DNA of 64,000 bases from JBBQZO01 sp038207625 (GTDB lineage: Bacteria > Pseudomonadota > Gammaproteobacteria > Burkholderiales > Burkholderiaceae_D), in the NCBI GenBank assembly GCA_038207625.1, contig JBBQZO010000005.1, positions 185,540 to 249,539 of the forward strand, given 5' to 3'. Of the stretch, positions 29,688 through 39,153 are shown piece after piece; position 1 is the first letter of the stretch; every line of letters begins with the position of its first letter. The notes below the pieces were generated by a model. That model saw only the letters and a program-made list of their open reading frames with translations, did not search any database and was not told where the DNA came from. Both the position numbers and the translations under genes were made by a program.

Positions 29688-29726
29688 CTGGAAAAATTGC
29701 CCTGCGCAAAACCGATCGGCAGGCGC

Positions 29727-31985
29727 TTAACCGCGCCGGCCGCGCCGAGGCAAACCGTGCTCGGACGGCGCGGCCGGACGGGCTTGCGAACGGCGCGCCG
29801 AACCGGCATTGCCGAAACCAAACGTGGTCTGCAGCGGATCCGGTTGACGGGGGCCTTTCGGACCGCGGCTTTGCTGATCCGCGCCCGGACGACCTTCGCC
29901 GGAACGACCCTGGCCGGAACGACCTTGACCGCCGCCCTGACCGCCTTGACCGCGCGGCTGACCTTGCGCAGGCCCCTGACCTTGACCCGGACGCCCGGAG
30001 CGCGGCTGGCCGTCGAACTGACCCGGTGCGCGCGGCTGACCGCCCTGCCCCATGCCAGCGCCGCGACCTTCACCACCCGGGCGACCAGAACCTGGACGAC
30101 CTTGAAACGGACCGCCGCGTCCCTGGCCGCGCGGCGCTTTCGGGAACGGATCGACGTTGCGGTTCAGATCCGGACCGTCGGCACGGTTGCCGTCACGCTC
30201 TTTCGGTTCGCGCTCTTCGCGCGACGCGACGCTCTTGTTGCCGCGCGCATCATTGCGCTCTTCGCGCGATTCGTGCGATTCACGCGGCTCGCGCGCTTCG
30301 CGTGGCGCGCGTGCTTCGCGCGGCTCGCTGCGATCCGGACGGGGACCGCCGCGCGCATCGCCACGCGGCTTGGCGGAGCGACCTTCGGCAGCGGCGGCCG
30401 GCTTTTCAACGCCAAACACGTTGAGCAGATCGCGCACCGCATTTTCTTCCAACTCCTCCCAACGACCGCGCTTCAAGCTGCTCGGCAGCGTCATCACGCC
30501 ATAACGGGTACGGATCAGGCGCGACACGGTCAGGCCGATGGCTTCAAACATGCGGCGCACTTCGCGGTTACGGCCTTCGCCGATCACCACGCGGTACCAC
30601 TTGTTGATGCCTTCGCCGCCGCCGTCGGCGATCTTGGTAAATTGCGCCATGCCGTCTTCGAGCTCGACGCCGGCCAGCAGTTTCTGGCGCATGCCTTCTT
30701 CCAACTCACCCAGCGTACGCACGGCGTATTCACGGTCGATGTTGTAACGCGGGTGCATCAGGCGATTGGCCAAATCACCGGACGTGGTAAACAGCAGCAG
30801 CCCTTCGGTATTGAAGTCGAGACGACCGACGGCCAGCCATTTGCCGGCCTTCATGGTCGGCAGGCGATCGAACACCGATGGACGACCATCCGGGTCATCG
30901 TGGCTGACGATTTCGCCGGCCGGCTTGTGATACACCAGCACGCGTGGCGGTTTCTTGCTGACGCGGCGGAAGATCAACTTGCCGTTGATGCGCACCGCAT
31001 CGGTGGGCAAAATACGCTGCCCCGTGTGGGCTGGCTCGCCATTGACGGACACGCGTCCGGCCATGATCAAGTCTTCCATGTCGCGGCGCGAACCGAGACC
31101 GGCTTCGGCGAGTACCTTGTGCAGTTTTGGCGCATCGTCTTCGGCCGTCAGGTCGCGGCGCACCACTTTTTGCGGGGCGCGCTTGCCGTCGTCGCTGGCA
31201 TCGAAGGCGGCCGAGGTGGCATATTGGAAGGCCGCGTCGGCGTCATTGCCTTTTGGCTGACCCTGGTTGCGCGCACCCTTGCCGCCCTTGCCTTTCGGCT
31301 GATTCTTGCCGCCAGTGCGCGGCTCGCCGCGGGCACCGCGTTCGTGGCGCGGCGCGCCTTCGACTGGCGCCACCTCAACAGCGACACCGTCGACCATCAC
31401 CGGCTCGGCGACAACTTCCACGCGTGGTGGATTCATCGCTTCGCGGATCGAACGCTGCTCGCGCATGCGCGCCGGGCCGCGCGGACCGCGCTCCTGGCGC
31501 GGCATGCCGTCCGCTGGCGCGGCCGGCTCGACCTGCACGGCAGCGCCAGCTTCGGCGCGGGCCACGGCCGCTTTCGGTGGGCGCGGCGCACGTGGCGCGC
31601 GCGCTGGACGCTCGCCGGCTTCGGCGGGCGCGCCATCAACTGGCGACGCTGCAGCCGGCTCGGCGGCAACTGGCGCGGACATCAGGGCGGCGAGCTTGGC
31701 GGCCGGCTTGGCGCGCGGCTTGGCCACAGGCGCCGCATCGGCTGGCGCGGCAACTGGCGCCTCGGCTGGTGCCGCGTCGCTCTCAGCGGCGGCCTTGGCG
31801 CGGCGCTTTGGTTTCGGCGCGTCGGCCACTGATGCATCAAGCGCTGGCGCGTCGGCAGCCTGCGTTGCCGCGGCCTCGATCTGCGCCTTGGTGCGGCGTT
31901 TTGGTTTCGCGGGCGCCTCGGCGGCCTGGTCCATGCCTGGCAAATCGGTGCCGGCAGCGGTCTCTGTAGTTTTAGGTGGATTCAT
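29727..31985 (-). CDS. rluB: 23S rRNA pseudouridine synthase, RluB-like, with long disordered tails
   Basis: About 752 residues, more than twice the usual RluB length (E. coli RluB is roughly 290). The core spans about residues 286-525: an S4 RNA-binding domain ([20 protein letters not shown]) and the RsuA/RluB/E/F catalytic domain with [15 protein letters not shown], holding the catalytic Asp, plus [19 protein letters not shown]. The N-terminal tail of about 285 residues is rich in Ala, Pro, Lys and Glu. The C-terminal tail of about 225 residues begins with Arg/Glu repeats and turns into Gly/Gln/Pro/Arg repeats resembling RGG-type RNA-binding sequence. The ATG at 31985 overlaps scpB by 14 bp; the frame extends 13 codons upstream. 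RluF or RluE specificity cannot be excluded by eye. Confidence 0.88.
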   Translation of the reverse strand: MNPPKTTETAAGTDLPGMDQAAEAPAKPKRRTKAQIEAAATQAADAPALDASVADAPKPKRRAKAAAESDAAPAEAPVAAPADAAPVAKPRAKPAAKLAALMSAPVAAEPAAASPVDGAPAEAGERPARAPRAPRPPKAAVARAEAGAAVQVEPAAPADGMPRQERGPRGPARMREQRSIREAMNPPRVEVVAEPVMVDGVAVEVAPVEGAPRHERGARGEPRTGGKNQPKGKGGKGARNQGQPKGNDADAAFQYATSAAFDASDDGKRAPQKVVRRDLTAEDDAPKLHKVLAEAGLGSRRDMEDLIMAGRVSVNGEPAHTGQRILPTDAVRINGKLIFRRVSKKPPRVLVYHKPAGEIVSHDDPDGRPSVFDRLPTMKAGKWLAVGRLDFNTEGLLLFTTSGDLANRLMHPRYNIDREYAVRTLGELEEGMRQKLLAGVELEDGMAQFTKIADGGGEGINKWYRVVIGEGRNREVRRMFEAIGLTVSRLIRTRYGVMTLPSSLKRGRWEELEENAVRDLLNVFGVEKPAAAAEGRSAKPRGDARGGPRPDRSEPREARAPREAREPRESHESREERNDARGNKSVASREEREPKERDGNRADGPDLNRNVDPFPKAPRGQGRGGPFQGRPGSGRPGGEGRGAGMGQGGQPRAPGQFDGQPRSGRPGQGQGPAQGQPRGQGGQGGGQGRSGQGRSGEGRPGADQQSRGPKGPRQPDPLQTTFGFGNAGSARRSQARPAAPSEHGLPRRGRRG

Positions 31986-32766
31986 TATTGGTTTCTTGGT
32001 TGAGCTGACCTGGCGCAGCGTCAACCGTTATTTCTGGCGCAGGGTCGTGAGTAAGAGCTTCTACGGGCGAAGCAGCGGCGCTGGCATCAGGGTCGGGCGG
32101 ACTGTCTGCCGCAACCACGCTGCTACCTGCACCATCGTGTTCAACGGCACCAGGTGCCGTCTTTTGGAAATTCTCCTGCAAGGCCGCCTCGAGCGCTTCC
32201 ATTTCGAGGCCACTTTGCATCTCGCTGATTTGCTGCAAAGGCGGCAGCTGGGACAGCGAATTCAAACCCAGGTCATCCAAAAACTGCTTGGTGGTGGCCA
32301 GCAAGGCGGGCCGGCCGATCACGTCTCGGTAACCGATCGCGTCGACCCAGCCACGGTCTTCCAGCATTTTAATCGTCTGCGAGTTGACCGCGACGCCGCG
32401 GATCTCCTCGATGTCGCCGCGCGTGACCGGCTGACGGTAGGCGATGATGGCCAGTGTCTCCATCGTCGCACGCGAATACTTGGGCGGCTTCTCCGGGCTC
32501 AAGCGCTCCAGATACTGCTTCATCTCGGGCCGGCTCTGGAAGCGCCAGCCGGTCGACAGACTGACGATTTCGACACCCTTGCCATCCCAGTCGCGCCGCA
32601 ACTCCTCGAGCATCAGCTTGATCGTGTCGGCGCCCACGCCCACGCCCAAAGCGCGGCCGTTGTCATCGATATCGACGAACAGCTTTTTCATCCCATGAAT
32701 CGAGATCGGTTCGCGCGCACAAAGCAGCGCAGTTTCGAGGACTCTTTTCGCCTCAACGGTATTCAT
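31972..32766 (-). CDS. scpB: Chromosome segregation/condensation protein ScpB
   Basis: About 264 residues. ScpB forms the SMC accessory complex with ScpA and helps condense and segregate the chromosome. Two winged-helix domains are visible ([40 protein letters not shown], then [20 protein letters not shown]). The C-terminal 60 residues are an acidic Ala/Pro-rich tail, longer than in many homologues. The ATG at 32766 fits the family; the frame upstream to 32874 does not. The gene overlaps rluB, a common partner. scpA is not adjacent: the next gene upstream is glk. Confidence 0.93.
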   Translation of the reverse strand: MNTVEAKRVLETALLCAREPISIHGMKKLFVDIDDNGRALGVGVGADTIKLMLEELRRDWDGKGVEIVSLSTGWRFQSRPEMKQYLERLSPEKPPKYSRATMETLAIIAYRQPVTRGDIEEIRGVAVNSQTIKMLEDRGWVDAIGYRDVIGRPALLATTKQFLDDLGLNSLSQLPPLQQISEMQSGLEMEALEAALQENFQKTAPGAVEHDGAGSSVVAADSPPDPDASAAASPVEALTHDPAPEITVDAAPGQLNQETNNEST

Positions 32767-33121
32767 ATCGATGTCTTGTACGGGTATGCTCGTATGCAGA
32801 GAAAGTATCAAACAAATCCATTGTGCAAAGCATGCTGCCGGCGTCAACGACGTCGCGAGCGGGCTACAGCGCACAAACTGGATTCCGTCGCCAAGCTGGA
32901 AGCGCCAGGCGGGATGCTACCGGTGGCGAGATCTGAACTCAGCCACTGACGACTGCCGGCTCGTACACAGCGGGCAAAAGTCGGTCATTTCAGGGGGAAA
33001 CGCGCTTCTGATCGCGGCGCCATGACGATAACGATAGCCATCGTCTCCACCAACATCGGCCATTGTACCCGATAAAAGTGGCGCGGTGACAAACTGTGCA
33101 CGCGCAACGACGCGAACAGCG
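32767..33121. other. Intergenic spacer between glk and scpB, possible decayed sequence
   Basis: This is 355 bp without a credible gene. It should hold the scpB promoter and the glk 3' end. An imperfect inverted repeat (GACGAT...ATCGTC, 33022-33043) may belong to glk termination. The stretch 32880-33000 has a distinct, non-coding-like texture reminiscent of degraded mobile-element flanks, but I cannot match it to a named element. Confidence 0.3.
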
Positions 33122-34153
33122 TCAAACGGTGCTCAGTTTTTCCGACAGGATGGCTGAGACGCCGAGAAAGGCCGGATAGTCGGCCGTGATGACGAAGGTG
33201 GGAACCCGCGCCAGGTAGGCGCGAAAACGGCCCTTGTGCTCGAAGCGGCTGCGAAACGACGAACGCGCGAAGCGCTCGCCCAGGCGTGGCACGATGCCCC
33301 CGCCAATATAGATACCGCCGGCCGCGCCCAGCGTCACCGCCAGGTTGCCGGCCAGCGTGCCGAGCATGCCACAGAACGCCTCGACGACTTCGTCGCACAA
33401 GGCGGACTCGCCGGCCAGCGCGCGCCGCGAAATTTCCGGCGCGCTCAACGCCTCATCGGGCTGACCGGTGTGAAACGCCAGTGCGCGATAAATCAGTTCA
33501 AGTCCGTCGCCGGACAAGAAGCGCTCGGCCGAGACATGTTCGAACTCGCGCCATGCGAAGCGCAGGATAGCGATTTCGGTGTCATTGGACGGCGCAAAAC
33601 TGACGTGACCACCTTCGCTGCGCAGCGCAATCCAGCCATCCTTGGACGGAATCATGCCCGACACACCAAGACCGGTGCCGGCGCCGAGCAAGCCAATCGG
33701 ACTGCCAGCGACGGCGCTGCCGCCGCCGACCTGGTGCTTTTGACTGTTATCCAACAGTGGCAAGGAACGCGCCAGGGCACTGAAGTCGTTGACCACGACC
33801 AGCGTCTTGAAAGCGCAGTCGCGCCGCATCGCCTCGATTGAAAATTCCCAATGGTGATTGGTCATACGCACCAGGTCGCCATCGACCGGATTGGCGATCG
33901 CGATGGCCCCGTGCGCAATCGCCGCGAAACCGGCGGCGAGCACTTTGGGCGAGCCCAGATAGGCGCGCAGCGCGTCGGCCAGCGTCGGGTAGCCGTCGCA
34001 CGGCAACACGTCGATCAGCGCAATCTCGCCCGGCCCCAGTTCCAGCGCAAAGCGCGCGTTGGTGCCACCGACATCGGCGAGCAGGCGCGGGCCGTCCAGG
34101 TAGCGAACTGGCGAGGTGGTCGTTGGCGGCAAGGTGTCGGACTGAAAGCTCAT
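33122..34153 (-). CDS. glk: Glucokinase
   Basis: A 343-residue ROK/Glk-type glucokinase of the E. coli Glk family, phosphorylating glucose with ATP. The phosphate-binding motif is [15 protein letters not shown] near residue 25. The glucose-binding [13 protein letters not shown] block appears as [13 protein letters not shown], followed by [15 protein letters not shown]. The adenosine loop is [13 protein letters not shown], and [14 protein letters not shown] carries substrate-binding residues. A glycine-rich [16 protein letters not shown] motif closes the fold. The ATG at 34153 is supported by family length; the upstream frame is not similar. A HexR-like palindrome lies 65 bp upstream. In this order of bacteria Glk feeds the Entner-Doudoroff or pentose phosphate routes. 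Confidence 0.94.
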   Translation of the reverse strand: MSFQSDTLPPTTTSPVRYLDGPRLLADVGGTNARFALELGPGEIALIDVLPCDGYPTLADALRAYLGSPKVLAAGFAAIAHGAIAIANPVDGDLVRMTNHHWEFSIEAMRRDCAFKTLVVVNDFSALARSLPLLDNSQKHQVGGGSAVAGSPIGLLGAGTGLGVSGMIPSKDGWIALRSEGGHVSFAPSNDTEIAILRFAWREFEHVSAERFLSGDGLELIYRALAFHTGQPDEALSAPEISRRALAGESALCDEVVEAFCGMLGTLAGNLAVTLGAAGGIYIGGGIVPRLGERFARSSFRSRFEHKGRFRAYLARVPTFVITADYPAFLGVSAILSEKLSTV

Positions 34154-34217
34154 GATTGCAAGTGTGGGGACAATTGCCAAGCTTAAGGGATTTGATACCC
34201 TCGATGCAAGCACTCTT

Positions 34218-34232
34218 TGTAGTTTTAGTACA
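34218..34232. promoter_or_regulatory. Candidate HexR operator upstream of glk
   Basis: The 15-mer TGTAGTTTTAGTACA differs at one position from the HexR pattern TGTARTWWWAYTACA as I recall it. HexR is an RpiR-family regulator of central sugar metabolism whose regulon often includes glk. The site is 65-79 bp upstream of the glk ATG. No hexR gene is in the window. Confidence 0.45.
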
Positions 34233-34398
34233 TGAAAAACGATTTGATAGACTTTGACACACAAAATAACGGTTTGTAACGTAGTCTGACTACGCAACCT
34301 GACTAACAAGATATTGTTTTCACGCTAAATATATGTGCGACCGGGCCGTCCGGCACGTCTGAAACACAACAATCAACGGCCATGGCGGGCGCCGGGAG

Positions 34399-35343
34399 CT
34401 ATTGCGCCGCGCCGACGCGTTCAGGGGCGCTGACGCTGTAACTATTCCAGGCATCGAGGCCGCCGTGCAGCGGACGGGCAGCATGAAAGCCCAGTGCCCT
34501 CAATTGTGTGGCGACCTTGGCAGCCGTGACGTCATTGGGGCAACTGCAATAGACGACGATATGCCGGTCTTTATCGAGCGCGATGGCAAATTGTTCCGGC
34601 GCGCTGGCGTTGAACATCAGCGCGCCCGGTATGGCCGGCTCCAGTTGTTGCGCCGTCACGGAGCGTGCATCGACCAGCGTCGGCTGGTGCCCCTGGTCGA
34701 TCAGCGCCATCAGCTCATCGATGCCGATCCGTTCGATCTGCAGACCCATGCGAAAGCGGCGCCGTTCGAGGAATTTGTAGAACACGAACAGCGCCAGCAA
34801 GGCCAGCAACACCAGCAAGGCCATCCCGCCCATCGTGCTCAGCTGATCGATGACCTGGTCGACGCTGGCGTGGAAGAAGGCGCCAATGGCCACGCCGGTG
34901 GCGCTCCACAGCAGCGCGCCGGCGATCGAAAACGACAGGAAGCGCACGCGACTGGTGCCCAGCGCACCGGCCATCGGCGCGGCGATGGTGTTAAAGCCGG
35001 GGATGAACTTGGCCACCAGCAGCGCCTTCGGACCGTAGCGGCGGAAATTATCTTCCGTCTGGCTGACGCAATAGTCGGGCGAGAGGGAAATTTTGCACAG
35101 CAGTGTGAGGATGCGCTTGCCATAGTGGCGTCCGGCGGAGAACCAGGAATAGTCGCTGATCAGGCAGGCGAGCAGGCTCACCAGCAAACACAGCGGCCAG
35201 CTGATGCCCCCGCCCACGGCCAGCGCACCGGCCACGATCAGCACCGGATAAGCCGGCACGGGCAGGCCGATCTGCTCGAGCAGCACGGCGGCAAACACGA
35301 TCAGCACGCCATAGTGTTGCAGCAGGAGTTGGAGCTTGGACAT
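34399..35343 (-). CDS. DedA-family membrane protein fused to a rhodanese domain
   Basis: A 314-residue fusion. The N-terminal 200 residues are a DedA/VTT membrane protein with several hydrophobic segments (VLIVFAAVLLEQIGLPVPAY near the start, then YGPKALLVAKFIPGFNTIAA with the DedA F-x-R/K-x-x-P-G-like motif, and a late LLVLLALLALFVFYKFL helix). Residues about 210-305 form a rhodanese domain with the active-site Cys in VVYCSCPNDVTAAKVA and a closing LHGGLDAWNS. DedA proteins act as lipid scramblases or flippases; rhodaneses move sulfane sulfur or act as regulatory modules. The gene starts 29 bp after yejF and may be co-transcribed with the importer. No link between the two functions is proven. 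Confidence 0.9.
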   Translation of the reverse strand: MSKLQLLLQHYGVLIVFAAVLLEQIGLPVPAYPVLIVAGALAVGGGISWPLCLLVSLLACLISDYSWFSAGRHYGKRILTLLCKISLSPDYCVSQTEDNFRRYGPKALLVAKFIPGFNTIAAPMAGALGTSRVRFLSFSIAGALLWSATGVAIGAFFHASVDQVIDQLSTMGGMALLVLLALLALFVFYKFLERRRFRMGLQIERIGIDELMALIDQGHQPTLVDARSVTAQQLEPAIPGALMFNASAPEQFAIALDKDRHIVVYCSCPNDVTAAKVATQLRALGFHAARPLHGGLDAWNSYSVSAPERVGAAQ

Positions 35344-35372
35344 CCCGCCATCTTAGCGCAAAAGTGCGTGCC

Positions 35373-37085
35373 TCACCGCAAGCGGCGCGGAATCGCCGCC
35401 AGCAGGCTGCGCGTGTACGGATGCTGCGGGTCGCGATATAACTGGTCCGAATCGGCCATTTCCACCACCTTCCCCTGCTGCATCACCATCACCTGGTCGG
35501 CCATGTATTTGACCACCGACAGGTCGTGCGAAATGAAGATGTAGCTGATGCCAAATTCATCCTGCAGATCTTGCAGCAGGTTCAGCACCTGGGCTTGCAC
35601 CGACACGTCCAGCGCCGACACCGACTCGTCGCACACCAGCATCTCGGGCTGCATCGTCAGGCAGCGCGCGATGGCGATGCGCTGGCGCTGTCCGCCGGAG
35701 AATTCATGCGGATAGCGCCCCATCGCCTGGGCCGGCAGACCGACCTTGTCGAGCAGCGCGCGGCCCAGCGCCTCGCGCGCGCCGTCGTCGGCGCCGATGC
35801 GGTGGATGCGCATCGGCTCGAGCAAGATCTGGCCGACCGTGAAGCGCGGATTGAGCGTGGCGTAGGGGTTCTGGAAAATGATCTGGATGCGCCGCTTGTA
35901 GGGCATGAATTCGCGCGCCGGCATCGCCAGCAGATCGCGCCCTTCGAACAGCGCGCTGCCGCCGCTGGCCTGGTGCAGGCGCAGCAGCGTCAGGCCCAGC
36001 GTGCTTTTGCCCGAGCCCGATTCGCCCACCACGCCAAGCGTCTTGCCGCGCTGCACAGAGAAAGAGACGCCATCGACGGCCTTGAATTCACGCTTGCCGA
36101 ACAGCCCTTCGCGCACAAAGAAACTCTTCGACAGCTCGCGCACCACCAGCAGCTCGGGCTGGCCGGGCACAAGGCCGCGGCTGCGCTCGGGCAGCACGAT
36201 GTCGCGCCCGGCCCGTCCGGCCAGGAAATCGTCGATCACCGGCAGGCGCAGCGGGCGCGCGTCCAGCGTGGGCCGGCAGTGCAGCAGCGCGCGCGTATAG
36301 GCGTCCTGCGGATCGTCGAAAATCTGGCGCACGCTGCCAGTCTCGCGCACTGCGCCGTGGCGCATCACGATCACCTGGTCGGCAATCTCGCCCACCAGGC
36401 CCAGGTCGTGGGTGATGAACAGCACCGACATCGCGCGCTGCTGTTGCAGTCTGGCGATCAGCGCCATGATCTGCTGTTGGATCGTCACGTCAAGCGCCGT
36501 GGTGGGCTCGTCGGCGATCAGCAGTTGCGGCTCGCAGGCGATCGCCATGGCGATCATCACACGCTGCTGCTGGCCGCCCGACATCTGGCTGGGGTAGGCA
36601 TCGATCTTGTGCTGCGCATCGGCGATGCCCACTTCGGCGAGCAGCGCGAGCGTGCGGCTGCGCGCCGCGCGCGCGCTCATGCCCATGTGCAGGCGCAGCA
36701 CCTCGCCGATCTGAAAGCCCACCGTCAACACGGGATTCAATGAGGACATCGGCTCCTGGAAGATCATCGCGACGTGCTTGCCGCAGATGGCGCGCCGTTC
36801 AAGCGCGGGCAGCGTCAGCAGCTCGCGCCCGGCGAACACGATGCTGGAGGCCGGCTCGACGATCGCGTTGTCGGGCGCCAGCAAACCCATCACCGCCAGC
36901 GCGCTGACCGACTTGCCGCTGCCCGATTCGCCCACCAGCGCCACTGTCGCGTTGCGCGGCACGTCGAACGACACGCCCTTGAGGGCCTCGACGCTGGTGT
37001 GTTTATCGAGCTGGAAGCGCACGCGCAGATTGCGCACCGACAGCAACATGGACGAATCTGGCGTCATCGAAGTATCCCCGCTCAT
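35373..37085 (-). CDS. yejF: Peptide ABC importer, double ATP-binding protein (YejF-like)
   Basis: A 570-residue protein with two complete ATP-binding cassettes, as in YejF. Cassette 1 has Walker [16 protein letters not shown] near residue 45, signature [14 protein letters not shown] and Walker [13 protein letters not shown]. Cassette 2 has Walker [19 protein letters not shown] near 345, signature [12 protein letters not shown] and Walker [13 protein letters not shown]. Each half carries the C-terminal oligopeptide-ABC extension. It powers import through YejB and YejE. I start at the ATG at 37085, which overlaps the yejE stop (ATGA); in-frame ATGs 6 and 12 codons later are possible. The two sites look intact. 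Confidence 0.93.
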   Translation of the reverse strand: MSGDTSMTPDSSMLLSVRNLRVRFQLDKHTSVEALKGVSFDVPRNATVALVGESGSGKSVSALAVMGLLAPDNAIVEPASSIVFAGRELLTLPALERRAICGKHVAMIFQEPMSSLNPVLTVGFQIGEVLRLHMGMSARAARSRTLALLAEVGIADAQHKIDAYPSQMSGGQQQRVMIAMAIACEPQLLIADEPTTALDVTIQQQIMALIARLQQQRAMSVLFITHDLGLVGEIADQVIVMRHGAVRETGSVRQIFDDPQDAYTRALLHCRPTLDARPLRLPVIDDFLAGRAGRDIVLPERSRGLVPGQPELLVVRELSKSFFVREGLFGKREFKAVDGVSFSVQRGKTLGVVGESGSGKSTLGLTLLRLHQASGGSALFEGRDLLAMPAREFMPYKRRIQIIFQNPYATLNPRFTVGQILLEPMRIHRIGADDGAREALGRALLDKVGLPAQAMGRYPHEFSGGQRQRIAIARCLTMQPEMLVCDESVSALDVSVQAQVLNLLQDLQDEFGISYIFISHDLSVVKYMADQVMVMQQGKVVEMADSDQLYRDPQHPYTRSLLAAIPRRLR

Positions 37086-38182
37086 GTCAGTTTCGGATCG
37101 AGCGCGTCGCGCAGCGCGTCCGTCAGCAGCGAGAACGCCGTCACCAGCAGCGCCATCGCGCAGGCGGCCGCCGTCAGCTGCCACCACTTGCCCAGTATCA
37201 GTTCGTTTTGCGCCTCGTTGAGGATGCTGCCCCACGACACGACGCCAACCGGCACGCCGAAGCCGAGGAAGCTGAGGATTACCTCGGCCTTGATGAAGCC
37301 CACCACCAGAATCGACAGCTGCACCAGCGCCACGTGACTGACGTTGGGGAAGATATGCGAGAACATCTTGCGCCAGTGCGAGGCGCCGATCGCGTCCGCC
37401 GCCAGCACGTATTCGCGCCCCTTGTGCTTGATGTATTCGGCGCGGATCAAGCGGTACGGCCCGGTCCATCCCGTCAAACCGAGAATGAGCACGATCGTCA
37501 GCACGCCTTTTTGCTGCAGCACGGCGGCCACCGTCAGTATCATCAGAATCGACGGGATCGCCGTGAACACGCTATAAAACCAATTGAACAGATCGTCGAT
37601 GAAGCCGCCGAAGTAACCGGACACGGCGCCAAACAGCGTGCCCAGCGTGACCGCCAGCAGCGCCGCCACCAGCCCCACGACAATCGACGTTTCGGCGCCC
37701 TTGATGGTTTTTTTCAGCACGTCGTGGCCCCATTTGTCGGCCCCGAACGGCAGCGTGGCCAGTTTGGCCGCGTGCGTCTGCGCTTGGCTGCCAGCGCGCG
37801 CGGCGCGCAGCTCGGCCATCTCGGCGGCCAGCGGGTCGGCCACGCCGTAGCTATCGAGCGGGGCCGGGGCGGCGCCGCCACTGTGCGCCCTGATCGCGGC
37901 GATGTCCTCGGCCAGCGGATCGAAGGGGTTGGCCGGACGCGCGGCGGGCGCGCCGCCCTGCGCGGCGGCGGGCAGCGCGTCCTGTGCGCCGACGAAGCCG
38001 GGCGGCGCGTAGTTGACGCCCACTTCGTCTTCCCAGTCGGCCGCGATCAGGCCACTGGCCGACATCAGCAGCATCAGCAGGAACAGCGCCACCACGCCCA
38101 GCGACATCATCGCGATCCGGTCGGCGCGCAGACGGCGCCAGGCCAGCGTCCACAGGCCGGGCGAGATTGACGGTGTGCTCAT
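37082..38182 (-). CDS. yejE: Peptide ABC importer permease (YejE-like)
   Basis: A 366-residue inner-membrane permease of the DppC/OppC type. The first membrane helix is [18 protein letters not shown] near residue 35. A periplasmic segment of about 80 residues rich in Ala, Pro and Asp follows, then [20 protein letters not shown] and the core membrane helices. The EAA loop that contacts the ATPase is visible as [23 protein letters not shown]. The ATG at 38182 has AGGTGA overlapping the upstream yejB stop. It is coupled to yejF by a 4 bp overlap. The large Ala/Pro insert resembles YejE more than DppC. Confidence 0.9.
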   Translation of the reverse strand: MSTPSISPGLWTLAWRRLRADRIAMMSLGVVALFLLMLLMSASGLIAADWEDEVGVNYAPPGFVGAQDALPAAAQGGAPAARPANPFDPLAEDIAAIRAHSGGAAPAPLDSYGVADPLAAEMAELRAARAGSQAQTHAAKLATLPFGADKWGHDVLKKTIKGAETSIVVGLVAALLAVTLGTLFGAVSGYFGGFIDDLFNWFYSVFTAIPSILMILTVAAVLQQKGVLTIVLILGLTGWTGPYRLIRAEYIKHKGREYVLAADAIGASHWRKMFSHIFPNVSHVALVQLSILVVGFIKAEVILSFLGFGVPVGVVSWGSILNEAQNELILGKWWQLTAAACAMALLVTAFSLLTDALRDALDPKLT

Positions 38183-38187
38183 GTGCG

Positions 38188-39126
38188 TCACCTCAGTTGC
38201 ACGCGGGGATCGACCGCCTGGTACAGCAGGTCGGTGAGCAGGTTGAACACCATCGTGGCGGCCGCGACATACACGGTGATCGCTTTGATGACCGGAAAAT
38301 CGCTGCGCTCGACGGCCAGGATCACTTCGCGCCCGATGCCGGGGATGCCGAAGAAGCGTTCGAGCAGGAAGGCGCCGATCAGCAGCGCTGGCAGGTTGGC
38401 CATCACGTAGGTGATGATCGGGATGGCCGCGTTGCGCAGCACATGCACCCACATGATGCGCCGTTCGCTCAGCCCTTTGGCGCGCGCGGTACGCACATAA
38501 TCCTGGCCGACCTCGTCGAGCACGAAGCTGCGGAACAGGCGCAGCGTGGGCGCGATCGACACCACCAGTCCGATCAGAATCGGCAGCGGCGCGTAACGCA
38601 GCAGATTGCTGCCCAGACCATCGCCCCAACCCTGCACGGGAAACAGCCCGAGCTGATACGCAAAGCCATACTGGAACACGATGATGTAGACCAGGATGCT
38701 GATCGACATGCCAACCGTGCAGGCAACCATCACCAGCCGGTCGGTCAGCGAACCGCGCACGAAGGCGATGGCCAGTGCCAGCGCGATGCCAAAGCCGGTC
38801 TCCAACAGCGTCAGCGGGATCAGCACCGTCAGCGACGGCCCCAGCCGGGTGGCGATGATGTGCGAGACGGCCTCGCCGGTGGCCCACGAGCTGCCGAAAT
38901 CGACACTGGCGATCTGCTTGATGAAGATCCACAGCTGAACCGGATACGGCTGGTCGATGCCAAGCTGGACGCGGATGTTGGCGATCGCCTCGGGGTTCGA
39001 CATCTTGCCGGCCAAAATATAGGCCGGATCGCCGCCCACCCAGTTAAACAGGAAAAACACCAGCAGCACCACGCCCAGCATGGTCGGCAGCATTTGCCAC
39101 AGGCGTCGAAGAATATAGGCAAGCAT
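38188..39126 (-). CDS. yejB: Peptide ABC importer permease (YejB-like)
   Basis: A 312-residue DppB/OppB-type permease. The opening LAYILRRLWQMLPTMLGVVL is the typical first helix. It is followed by GDPAYILAGKMSNPEAI and a six-helix core, with the EAA motif YVRTARAKGLSERRIMWVHVL and the trailing ILAVERSDFPVIKAITVY. It forms the translocation pore with YejE. It lies 27 bp after the solute-binding protein and 5 bp before yejE, so the four genes are one operon. Confidence 0.92.
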   Translation of the reverse strand: MLAYILRRLWQMLPTMLGVVLLVFFLFNWVGGDPAYILAGKMSNPEAIANIRVQLGIDQPYPVQLWIFIKQIASVDFGSSWATGEAVSHIIATRLGPSLTVLIPLTLLETGFGIALALAIAFVRGSLTDRLVMVACTVGMSISILVYIIVFQYGFAYQLGLFPVQGWGDGLGSNLLRYAPLPILIGLVVSIAPTLRLFRSFVLDEVGQDYVRTARAKGLSERRIMWVHVLRNAAIPIITYVMANLPALLIGAFLLERFFGIPGIGREVILAVERSDFPVIKAITVYVAAATMVFNLLTDLLYQAVDPRVQLR

Positions 39127-39153
39127 GGTCAGGTTCCGGTGTCTGGGGCGGCG

